Origin: Saccharum officinarum
Lineage: Eukaryota; Streptophyta; Magnoliopsida; Poales; Poaceae
Length of the DNA stretch: 64,000 bases
Assembly: GCA_020631735.1 (NCBI GenBank)
Contig: CM036197.1
Location: 49,585,880-49,649,879 of the forward strand
Reading direction: 5' to 3'
The notes beneath the pieces are model-generated. The model ran no database searches. It was not told where the DNA came from and saw only the letters and a list, made by a program, of their open reading frames with translations. Both the position numbers and the translations under genes were made by a program. Positions 32,154 to 44,065 of the stretch are shown here, one piece after another; the first letter of the stretch is position 1, and each line of letters starts with the position of its first letter.

Positions 32154-34601
32154 TGAAGGGTCGAGATGGCGGACTAGAGGGGGGTGAATAGTCCTTTTTA
32201 AAACTTAAACGTGTTGGCTAACCAAAACAAATGCGGAATTAAACTTATTGGTCTAGCCAAGACTACACCCCTCTAACTAAGTTCACAAGCACCTCACAAG
32301 GATCCTAATTAAGCGACTAAGGTGCTAAGCTTACCAAGAGCTCACCTAATCAATTCTAGAGCAAGGTCACACAAACCTATGCACTAGTACTTTGCCAAAC
32401 GAGGGAGCTCCTACACAACTAGTGAAGCAAAAGCACAAAGCTTAAGCTTGCTAGCAAAACTCAATAACAAGGCAACTAATGCCAAATTAGAGAGCGCAAA
32501 ACACTTAGCTACACAAACTAAGCAATGTGACTAACAAGGTTACGCAAACCAAATTAGTCACGCAAGGGGAAGCTTCTAGCTACACAAGCAAGAAGACAAC
32601 TAGCAAGCTACACAAGCAAACTAGTTACGAGAGCAACTACACAAGCACAAGTATATATGAAAGTAAATACAAGCTTGTGTTACACGAAGGCAAACCACCG
32701 AGAAGAGTAGACAAGGTTGACACGGTGATTTTCTTCCGAGGTTCACTTGGTTGCCACCAAGCTACGTCCCCGTTGTGTCGACCAACACTTCGTGGTTCGG
32801 CGGCTAATCGGTCACACACCGAGCCTGTCAAAAGGCGCCGCAAGAACCTACCATAAAGTGTGGTAGCTCAATGACACGATCAACTAGAGTTGCTCTTCGC
32901 GATCCCCGCGGGGTGAGCACAATCCCCCTCACAAAGCTTCTCCGGAGCCTCGCACAATCTTCTTGCGAGCTTCGACGGAGCCACAAGCCACCAAGCCGTC
33001 TAGGAGGTGGCAACCTCCAAGAGTAACAAGCACCACCGGCTTGCAACACGATCACCTAGTGCCACACGATGCAATCTCTCAAGGCAACGCACTAGAATCG
33101 CTCTCTCACTCGATCCGATGAACACTATCAAGTATGAGTGAGTTAGAAGGCTCCCAAGCACTACCACACAAGTCACAAAGACTATAGTGTGCTCAACTAC
33201 CGGCCACAGCCGGCCAAGGCATCTATTTATAACCCCACGGTCAAATAGAGCCGTTACCCCTTCACTGGGCAAAATTCGGGACGACCGGACGCGCCGGTCG
33301 TAACTGACCGGACGTGCTTCACCGCGTCCGGTCGCCCCTGCGACGTCCACGTGTCCCTCGAATTTCAAATGCGACCGTTAGATCCTCCAACGGTCACTGA
33401 CCCCAACGGTCAAAACAATGACCGGACGCGCTGCTTCGAACGACCGGACGCGCCGAGAACGACCGGACGCGCTGGTCCCGTGAAGGACCGGACGCGCCGA
33501 TCGAACAACGGCTAACTGCGAACCACCGACCGGACGCGCTGGTCCGACTGACCGGACGCCACAGTGCCCGCGTCCGGTCGGAGTCCAGTAAGCTCCCTGG
33601 ACGACCGGACGCGTCCGATCGCCTGTGACCGGACGCGCCTCGCGTCCGATCAAACAACTGAAAAACGCGCAGACACTGGACACTGACCGGACGCGTCCGG
33701 TCCTGCAAGGACCGCGTCCGGTGCAGCGTCCGGTGCAGCGTCCGGTCACCACAGTGACCTCCGTTCGCCTCCGTTTCTTTTCCGACTTCCGGCGCAATAA
33801 AAAATAGGCGTTTCACTTCTCCAAAAAGCGCCGAATCCCGCCTCGCAAGCTCGGCGGGAGGGAGAGAGGAACCCAAACCCCTCTCTACCGCTCAAACTTC
33901 AACACCTTCGCAAATGTGCCAACACCAACAAGTGATCACCACTTTGTGCACGTGTGTTAGCATTTTCATAATCATTTTTCGAGGCGTTAGCCACTCAACT
34001 TGCCACGCCACTCGATCCTAGCAACGATGCAGTGTTATATCACTCGAGTGGCACTAGATGACCGATATGCAAACAAGTTTGCCCCTCTTAATAGTACGGC
34101 CATCTATCCTAAACCCGGTCATCAACTTCTCTACACACCTATGACCGGTGAAATGGAAATGCCCTAGGTTATACCTTTGCCTTGCGCATTCCATTCCATC
34201 TCCTCCGATGTTGATGCAACACATGCACCAACCAATCACCAAATGATATGATCCACTTCATATCATCACGTGACCGTATTGGTTCATCGATCTTGACCTC
34301 ACTTGCTCTTCACCGTTGCCTCGGTCCATCGGCGCCAAGTCATGCTCAAGCTTCACCGTCACACGCGGTCCCTCACTTCAAAGCCTCTAACTTGCCCTTC
34401 ACACTAGCAACCGGTCCATCAAGCCAAGCCTCATCTTGATCTTCTCCACCTTGATCACATGACTCCATGTCATGTCTCATATGCAATAAGCTCCTTCATG
34501 ACACCATCATATGTGGACTAATCTCCTGTGTATCTCACATAACCACATATTAGTCCACCTAAGTTGTCACTCAATTACCAAAACCAAACAAGGACCTTTC
34601 A
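32154..34601 (-). repeat. 5' LTR of the pol-less element
   Basis: Partner of 24,486-26,933. It is followed on the minus strand by the tRNA-Met-type PBS. TATA-like box on the minus strand near 33,222-33,235. Carries the same gaccggacgcg array at 33,277-33,748. Confidence 0.9.
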
Positions 34602-34606
34602 ACCTC

Positions 34607-36650
34607 CCAGACCTCAAGGTGCACCTCCTAGACCTCAGGGTCCACCTCCTGTGGTACACTTGAACCTGAGGGTAGCCACAGCCAGGTAGGTGTAGCTGCT
34701 TCATTTCGTACAGTTTGAGGATTGGTTTCCGCTGAGACGGATGAGCGTGCATCAGAGCGGTTCTACACTGTGTGCAGGAGGACTTCTACAATGCCTACCT
34801 TAATAGTGGGGTGGCATTCAAGTCATAGAGAGTGTGCTCCTTTGAGTCCATAGTGGTAGTTGCAGGAGAGCAGATCCGTCCCCACCTCAGCTACCTACCA
34901 GGGCTGACAGACCTTCTTGGACGGACTGGCTAATACGTTCCAGAGTGGGTTAGAGAGTACTATTCCTCCTTATGGATTGACCCTAGGCATAGGTATATAC
35001 ACTTTACTTTCAAAGGCCATGACAACAAGCTCTAGAGCTCTAGGACCAGAGAGATGCTGAGGCATCCAGAGTCCCCCATTCGGATCCATGAGATTTGCTA
35101 TGGACAGACAAAGCAACTGAGACACCCTCACGGCGGGCTAGTACCACCCACAGATCTAGTCAAGCCCTGCTTCACTGTGCCATTTGGAGAGGGATCGAGC
35201 AGGACACCACGCGACCTTACCCCTATAGCTTGGATCCTTGAGACAGTTATGAGGAGAACTTTACTTCTGAGGGTTGGCTACCACGAGGGACTGACTCACA
35301 TTTAGTTGTGGCTAGTGCATCACCTTGTTTCTTTGACTGTCTTTGATATTTGGGATGTGATGCTTTCAAAGATGGAGGACACACTAGCAGAGGGCTTCAG
35401 ATGTCACTGTCAGTTGCCATATGCTCACTGGATCACTTTTCTCATTCGACAGGCAGTTTCATAGATGACTCTAGAGACAGTGGCCGAGTTGAGTGGTACT
35501 ACTACAGAGTTCCCATAGTATGACATGAGCCAGATGTTCCGTCACAGTCATGGGAGGACACCTAGTCAGCCGAGCCGTAGACCGGAGGTGCCAGAGACTG
35601 CAGTTGAGCAGAATGAGGCCATCAGGGCCATTGCTAAGATAGAGAAGGAGGAGCTAGATGCACAACAGGAGGATGAGGTCGAGAGCGACCCGAGTGACAG
35701 CTCAGATGATGACTATCAACCGATTCCGTGGATGCCACATCGTCCACACGACACAGAGGCCAGTGGCTCCAGCTCAGCTCCACCACAACAGCCATAGGCA
35801 GACCCAGCACTCCTAACTATACTTGAGCGAATGAGGTAGGCTAGGCACGCCAGGCACTAGCGACTGCAGCAGCTATTGTTCAGGTTCAGGCACGTCAGGA
35901 TCAGTTTCAACAGCAGCAACATGCCATGCAACAACAGTTACTTGGCTTCATGCAACATGTTTTCACTGCTATAGGGGTCACTTCTCAGCAGCCCTCACTG
36001 TAGATAGGTCAGCCTACCACCACTACTCCAGTGACTCCAGCTATACAACCTAGTGGGCTTCAGAGTTAGGGACAGTCAGCTCCTCAGTTTGCCTTACCTA
36101 TAGAGAAGGTGTCTCAGTAGTTTGCTTCACCAGGGACAGAGCAGTGTACACACTTTACTCCTTTAGTCACGGGCTTTATTCCTACTCATTCCACTTCAGT
36201 GCTAGTGACGGACACCCCTGTCTCTAGGAGTCTAGGTGCTACCTTCAGTGAGCTCACCGAACAGCCTACACCACCAGAGTTCAGAGCCCTTGCACCCACC
36301 ATAGCTGCACCAGTCACCAGGACTATTGAGATGATTTTGTCGTCTGTTGCTTCATCCAAGCCGCCTCAGATAGTCACTCCTACTCTTGAGGTTTCAGCGA
36401 CAGCGATAGCACCAGTTGTGGCTTCACTTCCTACAGTGTCACCTTCAGAGCCATAGGCCAAGCAGACCCAGACCGGTTCACTTCCACTTCCAGTGTCCGA
36501 GGGTCAGAACGCTCAGAGTTCAGAGCCAGAGGATGATGCAACTCAGTTTTAGATCTCTCACCACACCGCAGCGCCCGACTCATCTGCTCCTACCCCACCG
36601 ACTAACCCTTAGGTTTTGGTGCTTGACGCCAAAGGAGGAGAGGGAGTGAG
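34607..36650 (+). pseudogene. Unclassified plant retrotransposon protein, decayed
   Basis: Internal coding remnant of the old host element. Readable blocks on the plus strand: GQTKQLRHPHGGLVPPTDLV, PFGEGSSRTPRDLTPIAW, LWLVHHLVSLTVFDIWD, EDTLAEGFRCHCQLPYAHW, then an acidic Pro/Ser-rich tail. This is the unclassified protein often found in non-autonomous grass LTR elements (from memory of the family, not searched). Stops interrupt it near 35,305, 35,463, 35,519 and 35,796. It precedes the polypurine tract at 37,026-37,040. Confidence 0.65.
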
Positions 36651-36763
36651 TATGTTAGACTTAGGGGGAGCGTGTGAGATGGACTCGTTCTTTTGTGTGT
36701 GATACTTCATGCATTCATGTTTACTTTCAGGCATTGTGCTATGTGGTATATGTGTGATTGAGA

Positions 36764-36788
36764 TATATATATATATATATATATATAT
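36764..36788. repeat. (AT)n microsatellite
   Basis: About twelve AT units in the 3' non-coding part of the old LTR element. Confidence 0.9.
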
Positions 36789-37040
36789 GTCATGTCACTT
36801 GGTTATGCTCATTTGTTTTGCTTCCGCATTTTACTCCGATTCAAATGAGCTTTAATTTATGTACTCATGCTTATTTCATATCTTTTGAGTACACTGTGTT
36901 GGCTTGGATCATATAAGCATGTCTAACCCCTTTTGTTCTTATTGTCAAGTGCTTATATGAACCAAGCATATTTGAAACCTCACTCGTTTCTTATACATAC
37001 TCGAGGTTGTGTTGTCATCAATCACCAAAAAGGGGGAGAT

Positions 37041-38521
37041 TGAAAGCATCCAGGCCCCTAGTTGGGTTTCGGTGATTAATGACAACACGAGATTGCTATG
37101 ACTAACGTGTGTTTTGCAGAGGCAAATTAAGTTAGGTCATGATAATGTAAATTGATTGGGCAATTATGGTATTCATGCCCCTATCGATGAAAATCGTTTC
37201 GGTTTTCAAAGGATGGACGATAAGGTTAAGGACGGACTAGTTCTAAGTGTCATTTGGCGTTGGAGGGACACTTTAGTTTAGTACTTTATTTTTCCTTTGG
37301 CCGTACTATTAAGGGGATATGGACTAGTAGCTTGACCTAGGTGAGTCTAATGGATTAGGTGTGATGCACACTTGTTAAAACTAGCATTAGGTAGCTCAGG
37401 AACAGCCCAAAGATCAATTGGAGTCAACTTCATTCACAGAGGATTTGGAATTGAAAGTGAATGGAGGGTCAAATGACTAACCGGACGCTGGTCTGGTTGT
37501 GACCGGACGCAGCAGCTGGGAGAGTCCGGTCAATTCATTTGATCGGCTGAGATGTCAGACAGTAACCGGATGTTGGACCGGACGTTGGGGTGCCAGCGTT
37601 CGATCAACATCAGAGAGCATCTAGAGAGAGATTTTGCTGACCGGACGCGTCCGATGGCTGTTGATCGGACGCAGGACAGAGTTCGGTCAGTATCAATGGC
37701 TACTTCTAACACAACGACGTTTACTACTAACTGGAGCATCCGGTCACCCTGACTGGCGCGTTCGGTCACCCCAAAATTTGCTGAGTTGGCCTCCAACCGT
37801 TATGTTTTGAATATAGATATTTATCCCACTCGTCCATAGGAGGCCTGTTGCTCATTTGTTCAGCTGGAAACACCTTTGAAGTGCAAGTGAGTGCAAAAGC
37901 CTAGTAGGGTGATTGAGATTTGAGAATATAAGATTAATGACCTCATTAGTGCATAGGGAGTAGTATGTATCCACCTTTCTCATTAGGCTTGTCATGGTCA
38001 AGTGAGAGTTTGCGCTTGTTACTCTTGGTGATCCTCATCACCTAGGCGACTCGGTGGTGATTGGAAGCTTGGTGATCATCTGACGGAGCTTGCGGATGAC
38101 CCAAGTCATCTTGTGAGCGGTTGTGGGCGATTTACCGTGACGGAGTGTCGAAGAATCAGTCCGTAGAGAGCACTTGATCCTTGCGCGGATCAAGGGGGAG
38201 CTACACCATTGCGCGGGTGCTCCAACGAGGACTAGTGGGGAGTGACGACTCTCCGATACCTCGAAAAAACATCGCCGCACTCCTCTCCCTCTCTTTACTT
38301 TGAGTATTTATATTTGAGCAATTCAATTCTTGTCTTTATATTCCTAGAATTGTCATGCTAGAGTAGGATTTGAACCTAGGGTGCTAAACTTTTATGCAGT
38401 AGAACATTAGAATCACTTTTAGTCACAAGGGGGTGAAATGGACTAAGTGTAGGGCTTAATTATTGCAAGAATTTTAGAATTAGCCCAATTCAACCTCCTC
38501 TTGGGCATCTTGATCCTTTCA
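37041..38521 (+). repeat. 3' LTR of the old host element
   Basis: 1,481 bp, tgaaagcatcc to gatcctttca, preceded by the polypurine tract. Its first 665 bp match the truncated 5' LTR (23,791-24,455) with many differences, so it is much older than the nested element. Contains several accggacgc motifs at 37,480-37,770. Confidence 0.85.
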
Positions 38522-38756
38522 TAAACCATAATTTTACTGCAGCACTTTCGCTATGTTTCTTTACGGCTCGCTGAGAAAGATTTTAGATTCACAATGGCAT
38601 GATAAACACAAAGAAACCAAGAGATCGAAGTTTCAATTAAAAAAACATAGGGACGCAAGCCTTGCATCATGTATATAGGAGCTCAATTTTCAGTTTTAAG
38701 TCTGAATCACAAGTATAGACACCAGTTCATTATTGATTGTTAATTTAACACAATAT

Positions 38757-40863
38757 TTTTTTAGGGTAAACAGGAGGGATAACTCTCTACTGAGCTTTTA
38801 TTTAAAACTTAAGAAAGTCTTACAGCTTGAAATCATGAAACATAGAAAGAAACAAAGAAAATCAAAGTTATTACACATAGGCTTCTATCCATAATTTAAT
38901 CTATGATCGGTAAGCATTCTTTGCCCTCAGAATAACTGTGGCAAATTCAGTCTTGAAATGTCGCTTTCCAGCTGCCAATGTCAATGCATAACTTCTGAAG
39001 ATTACATCATTGCGAAGTGACCAGATAGCCCAGCACATAGAAATAATAATTCCCATAAAGAACGGAAGATTTAAAAGACCTCTGAATGCTTCTAGAACTT
39101 GTATAGGGTCATTTGAAATTTGGGAATCTAAGCCCAGGGTGCTCCACATGTCCTTTGCAAAAGGGCAGTTCAAAAAGAGGTCATGCAAAGTTTCCTCAGT
39201 TGGAATGTTACACAGAACACAGTTATAATCTTTCTAAAAACATTGTTTTCCTCCTCAACAAGTTTTTTGTATTTAACCGATCTTTCATAACAAGCAAAAA
39301 GAAAACTTTCCTTTTGTTTTTGGCTGCAAGCCTCAGGAGTAAGCTCTATGAGTTGCCTGTCTCTCACTTAGATGTGCATAAGTCTTTTTTGAGGAGAAAA
39401 TATTTGTATTCCAAATATAGATCCAAGAGTCTGGTTCCTGAAGAAGGTGTAGAGTTTGAAGATCCATTTCCAAGTTCTGAAACTGCTGATAAGCCTCAGC
39501 TGACATTGGTAAATGAAAGAGATCTTGAAATGCTGGGGCTTGACATGCTTCTCTCATAGAAATATTCTTGTTTTTAGCATAAGAAAAGAGTTGTGGCATG
39601 GATGTCTCTAGGATTTTATCATTCCATAAATCCGTCCAAAGAAAACAGGAGGAGTCATCTCCTATTGACACCCTGGCCATACCCTTAAAGGAGCTTACCA
39701 ATTTCAAAACATCACGCCACCAAAAGGATCCATGCCGAGCTTGCGAAGGCAGTCGACCAGTGGAATAATATTTCCCCCAGATTAAGTGAACCCAAGGAAT
39801 ATCCATTCGATTGTAGAACTTATGAAGATGCTTCAAAAGCAAACTTTCATTCTAAGTGGACAAATTGATCACCCCTAATCCTCCATTTTCTTTTGAGGTG
39901 CAGACCATCTTCCAGGCAGCCTTAGGGGGTTTTCTATTATTAATATCTGACCCCCTCCATAAGCAATGCTTGTGAAACCTGTCAATTTGCTTAATCACAG
40001 TCTTGGGTAAAAGATAAGTGCACATTGCAAAGGTGGGCAAGGCTGAAAAAACTGCATTTGTCAACTGTAATCTTCCTGCTTGACTTAGAAAAGAGGAAAT
40101 ACTTGATAGACGCGTTTCACAACGATTTACTAGTGGCCAAAAATCAGCCATAGTTGGCTTTGTTAAGCTAAGAGGCAGACCAAGATAAGTAAAATGTAAT
40201 GAACCTTTACTACACCCAAAGGTGTTAGCCAAAATATTAAACTTGTCATCTTCAATATTGATAGGAACCATCAAAGATTTGTTATAATTAACTTTCAGCC
40301 CTGTTGACTCAGCAAAAGAATTGAGTAGAGATTTCAAAAAGAATAGTTGCCTAGCATCTCCCACCAGAAAAATCAGAGTATCATCTGCATACTGTAGAAT
40401 TGGGAAGTCACTTTGATTAAAAGTTGGCACTGGCAATGCAAGGAGTCCTCTGTCTTTTGCTGAATTAAGTAGAGTCTGCAAAAAATTAGCTGTCAAAATG
40501 AAAAGCAAAGGTGATAGGGGGTCACCTTGCCTAACTCTCCTCTTGCAATGAAAAGTCTTTCCTGGAACCCCATTTAACAGAACAGCTGAAGATCCAGAAT
40601 TAAAAATTAATTGCATCCACTGCAACTATTTCTTAGGAAACCCTTTATATTGCATAATCTTAAGCATAAGTTAGTGTTCAACCTTATCAAAGGCCTTCTC
40701 AAAATCAAACTTAAGAATAACAATTTCTTTTCTTGTGAGGTGGCACTGATGAGCATATTCTAAGGACCAAGCCAATCAGTCTTGTATGGATCTAGCCTTT
40801 ATAAAACCATACTACATCGTCAGATCTGATTCATAAAACTTCCTCCCCATCTTATGTTGCAGG
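38757..40863 (-). mobile_element. LINE (L1-type) 5'-truncated fragment
   Basis: Minus-strand RT and C-terminal region of a plant L1 LINE. The RT domain includes the start [36 protein letters not shown] (about 40,530) and the catalytic YADDTLIF (about 40,380). A zf-RVT-like region with LFLNCPFAKDMW is at about 39,170. Several stops and frame changes. The 3' end is marked by an A-run on the minus strand (about 38,757). The 5' end stops at about 40,863, directly against a WAT1-type exon. No clear target duplication found. Confidence 0.85.
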
Positions 40864-42545
40864 GAATTGTTGAAAAAGGTGAACTGGATTGTGTTGGCCT
40901 GGATAAGTACCAATGCTACATTCGGGTGAGTTCTCATCAGATTTTACTAGTTAATCGTCTTTCTTTAGTGAATGTTGGCGTGGGGATAGAAATAAGAGCA
41001 TGTGGATAACTTTTGCATCTTTGAATTAAACAAGAAAGGCACACAAATTTATTTTTGCAAGACAAAAGTTAAACAGGGACATGCACATCTGTAGTATATT
41101 TTAAACCTTTATTTAAAACACTCCACTTTCAGTTCACAACTATATTTTATAAAAAAAAGAAACAAAATAAGCTGATAACTAGCTGATTGATGATTTCACA
41201 TATATGCAGTGCCTAAGTTTCATGCGTAAATTATTGACAATCAACAATCATAGTGTGAGAAGTCCCTTTCTCCTATTTTCTTGTGACCCGTGCCGTTTTA
41301 CTTATGCCATGGGCCTGTAAATTCTTGTGACCCGTTTTACTACCTTGTGTCTGATTCAAAACATGAAATTCTGTCACGTCTTGCAGAGTTGGCCTAGCCA
41401 TGGGCCTGTACTACTATGGTCTCCGGACAACCAATGCTGCTTACTCTGCAATTTTCCTCAACCTGGTTCTGATTGTGACCTTCATCATCGCCATTCTGCT
41501 AAGGTATTCCATCCCCTTATGAGACCATGCACTGTTGAACTGTTGCGCATGCAGGCCTAGGCAGCTTGAAATAATATATGCATGACTGATTCAACTTCTC
41601 AAGGTCCGAGACACTGGCACTGGCAAAATGGTCTGGAAGGATGAAATTCTTCGGTGCATTGCTCTGCATGAGCGGGACTCTGCTGGTGAGCCTGCTGAAA
41701 GGCCGCATACTGCACATTTGGCCAACCGGCCTGCTGCTGCTGCTGCAAGGCTCCCATGCTCATGCCCCGGCGAGCCCCACCGGCGCTCACCACAACATGG
41801 TTGCTGGCACGCTGTTCCTGTGCGGAAGCTGCGTCGGTTATTCTCTTTGGTTGATCATCCAGGTACGGGTGATTCATCAGTCTATCAGTTGACCAATTCA
41901 GCGTTCAGTGTTTTGCGAATGACTGATGTACCGAAACACACACGACGGTTTTTCCATCAAAGTACTGGACTACCGTGCTGACCTGCCTCATCGGAAGCAT
42001 AGAATGCTTTCTGGTGGGCATCTGCTTGAGCCATTACACAAAGCAGAGTGGGCACTCAAGTGGGACCTTCAGCTCCTCACCATCATTTACTAGTCATGAG
42101 ACCCCATGCCAACAGCTTAAACAAACCTGACAAATTCACCAATCCTAGCGTCTAATATGATGTCCAGTCCAGGGCGTGTTGAACACGGGCGTCATGTTCG
42201 TCCTAATATCTTGGGTCATAAGCAAGCGCGGGCCCATCTATCCCCCTATGTTCAATTCGCTCTTCCTCATCTCGACGGTCCTCGACTCGGTGCTGCTCGG
42301 CACAAACATCTACCTGGGAACGTGAGTACGTGTTCTAGATTTTTCGTGCCTTTGAGAGTAGCAGCAGGGATAAGTCTGTTTGGCGATCACGTGCTCGTGA
42401 AGCGTGGTGGGGACAGTGTTGATAGTCCTGGGGCTCTACGGTTCCTGTAGGGCAAGGACAAAGAGCTCAAGCTCGCGGCGGCCGCACGGGCGCAGCAAGA
42501 GGCACAAGAGGCCACACAGCACGAGCAGCAAGATGAGACGGTCTA
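40863..42545 (+). pseudogene. WAT1/MtN21 (EamA-type) transporter pseudogene
   Basis: Six exons recognisable on the plus strand, most with GT/AG borders: 40,863-40,925 (KKVNWIVLAWISTNATFG), 41,387-41,503 (GLYYYGLRTTNAAYSAIFLN, VTFIIAILL), 41,604-41,862 (SETLALAKWSGRMKFFGALL, GTLLVSLLKGRILHIWPT, GYSLWLIIQ), about 41,945-42,092 (FPSKYW, LTCLIGSIECFLVGICLSH), 42,172-42,321 (GVLNTGVMFVLISWVISKRG, DSVLLGTNIYLG) and about 42,405-42,545 (GTVLIVLGLYG, GKDKELKLAAA). This is the usual order of a membrane transporter of the plant WAT1/nodulin-MtN21 family (ten-helix drug/metabolite transporter fold). First exon(s) missing, replaced by the LINE. Frameshifts after CLSH (about 42,030) and after LYG (about 42,447). 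Not functional. Confidence 0.85.
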
Positions 42546-42625
42546 GCAGGACTCTTCGGCTACATGGACACTTGGCCACTGACTGGCAGAAGGAAGGAGA
42601 AACCCTACAATTGACTCTTATGTCA

Positions 42626-43313
42626 TAAGAATCAATTGGTTTGCGATTTCCAGGGTCAGCAATTAGGTTTGAATGACTAAACTCTGCCCTAGGTTTCTTC
42701 GGTTGACTTGTGCCCTCATTAGTATGCAAAGTTGAGGCACTACCACATGAATTTGAAAAGTAGTTATGCAAAGTCCTTTTCGACGACATACTGAAATTTT
42801 TAAAATTAAAATCTATCATGAATTCATGACAATTAGACTCCCTGAATCAAACATTCAATCAAGGCGTTCAATCATTGAATCAAAGAAAAAAAATCACCTG
42901 CTCTGCTCGGTCGCCTAGATGCCCAAAGCCCCCTGGCCCTGCCTGCTGCTCACCCGAGCTGCGCCGGTGCTCGCCCCCGCCTGGGCAGCCTGACGGCCCC
43001 TGCTGTACATCGGACACGGGCCACCCCGCCTGGCCCCGCTCCCAGCACTGCCGCTCCCCGTCTCCGCGCGCCCGTCGCGTCGTAGGAAGAGGCGTCGCTC
43101 GATGGATTCACTTGGGCTTTGGGCTTTGGCTAGAAAATCCTCTGTATCTATGGACGAGATAGAATGATAGACTGCTAGCCCAATTAGCAAAATAGGTTTC
43201 AGCCCACCCTACCTTATACATCTGTGTCTAAAATTAGAAGGGAAGGCTCGATGGGGGCTCCGCTGGCCCGGTAGCGGTAGGGGGGGGGCTCGAGCCCCCC
43301 ACCGCTGCCTCCG
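42626..43313 (-). mobile_element. Second, truncated hAT-like copy
   Basis: The 5' end of the same hAT-like element as 19,557-23,685, from the terminal repeat (cggaggcagcggtgg on the minus strand at 43,313) through the leader to the N-terminal codons MSSKRTLHNYFSNSCG and ADPGNRKPIDSYDI, cut off at 42,625. It is uninterrupted at the two sites where the first copy carries the 469-bp segment and the solo LTR, and therefore serves as the empty-site reference. Confidence 0.8.
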
Positions 43314-43339
43314 TGACGAGCTCGCCGCCACTAAACGCC

Positions 43340-43575
43340 TCTGAACAGTCACTTTGTGAGCAGAAGCTGCAGGTGGCGTGGCTTCTGGCCTGCCGTGACT
43401 TCCTCAAGGCGGCCAAGTGTGCCGGCATGGCGGAGGGGAGCTACACATCACGCGCCTGGACCTTGCATCTCTGGACAGCGTGCAACAGTTCATGGACAGC
43501 TTCCGCGGCACGGGGAATCAACGACTTGCTCGTCTGCAACCGCTGGCATCTATCGCACTCGATCCTGAGAATTTA
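43340..43575 (+). pseudogene. Protochlorophyllide oxidoreductase fragment
   Basis: Three short frames in order give VAWLLACRDFLKAAKCAGMA, RLDLASLDSVQQFMDSFRG and DLLVCN. They correspond to the conserved MACRDFLKA..., DLASLDSVRQFVD... and LVCNAA parts of light-dependent NADPH-protochlorophyllide oxidoreductase (POR, an SDR-fold chloroplast enzyme). Two frame changes (near 43,446 and 43,506) and loss of the glycine-rich NADPH motif and of the C-terminal two thirds make it a dead fragment. It lies just outside the hAT terminal repeat at 43,313. Confidence 0.75.
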
Positions 43576-43892
43576 GCCCTTGGAATCAACGATTCATACA
43601 ACGCATGGCGAAGGCGTCGATTGGCATTGGAGCACGAGCCGAAGCCGTCCTTTCACCATACGACGGCTTCCATCTCTCTCTTCCTTGAATGCTGTTCGTG
43701 AGGGAGTATTTTGCAAAAATACCATCCTACATACGGCACTTGAAAGCCCGTTGTATGTGCCCTAAGCAATGCGTTCCCCTTTGACCCGGTGATTCGCTTG
43801 TAGCTAACCAGTTTGTACGTGCGTCGTGCCCGTGCGCTGCTGCCGCCGCATGCGTGCATGTCCGGCGTAACACATACGGATATGGATGCCAC
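43576..43892. other. No gene recognised
   Basis: Short region after the POR fragment, with no domain and no repeat recognised apart from the flank of the hAT MITE that starts at 43,893. Confidence 0.4.
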
Positions 43893-44065
43893 AAGGGGCG
43901 GATCCAAAGGGGGGCTGTCAGGGCTCCAGCCCCTATAACTGGTGCATCAATGGAAATATGGGGAGAGTGAGGGAGAAGAAGTGGTGGAAGAGAGAAGAAA
44001 AATGGAGAGAGAGAGGAAGAAGAAGAGACCAGTCCCCCTTCAATCCTGTTCTGCATCCGCCACTA
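43893..44065. mobile_element. 173-bp hAT MITE with perfect 8-bp duplication
   Basis: Ends aaggggcggatcca and tgcatccgccacta are inverted repeats in the CAGTGGCGGA style of plant hAT elements. Flanks are gatgccac at 43,885-43,892 and again at 44,066-44,073. Purine-rich inside, non-coding. Confidence 0.85.

Larger units (their letters stand above)
24486..34601 (-). mobile_element. Young, complete, pol-less LTR retrotransposon (10.1 kb)
   Basis: Two 2,448-bp LTRs (24,486-26,933 and 32,154-34,601) in direct orientation, outer flanks acctc/acctc (24,481-24,485 and 34,602-34,606). On the minus strand: 5' LTR at the right, then a PBS (ttggtatcagagctagg, 32,137-32,153), a gag frame (32,102-30,303), 3.4 kb without coding capacity, a polypurine tract (ccaaaaagggggagat read on the minus strand, about 26,934-26,949) and the 3' LTR. 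No protease, integrase, RT or RNase H is seen. The two LTRs differ at about seven positions by eye. It must use enzymes of a related autonomous Copia (SIRE/Maximus-like) element. Confidence 0.92.
23791..38521 (+). mobile_element. Old LTR retrotransposon, host of the nested element
   Basis: A plus-strand element with a truncated 5' LTR (23,791-about 24,455), an internal remnant (24,456-24,485 continuing at 34,602-37,040) ending in a polypurine tract (aaaaagggggagat), and a full 3' LTR (37,041-38,521, tgaaagcatcc to gatcctttca). Flanks are caaac on the left and taaac on the right, a target duplication with one change. The 3' part of the 5' LTR, the PBS and the gag/pol start are missing, lost in a deletion that joins the LTR to a ccacctcctagacctyaggg repeat. 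LTR style is like SIRE/Maximus-type grass elements. Confidence 0.8.
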
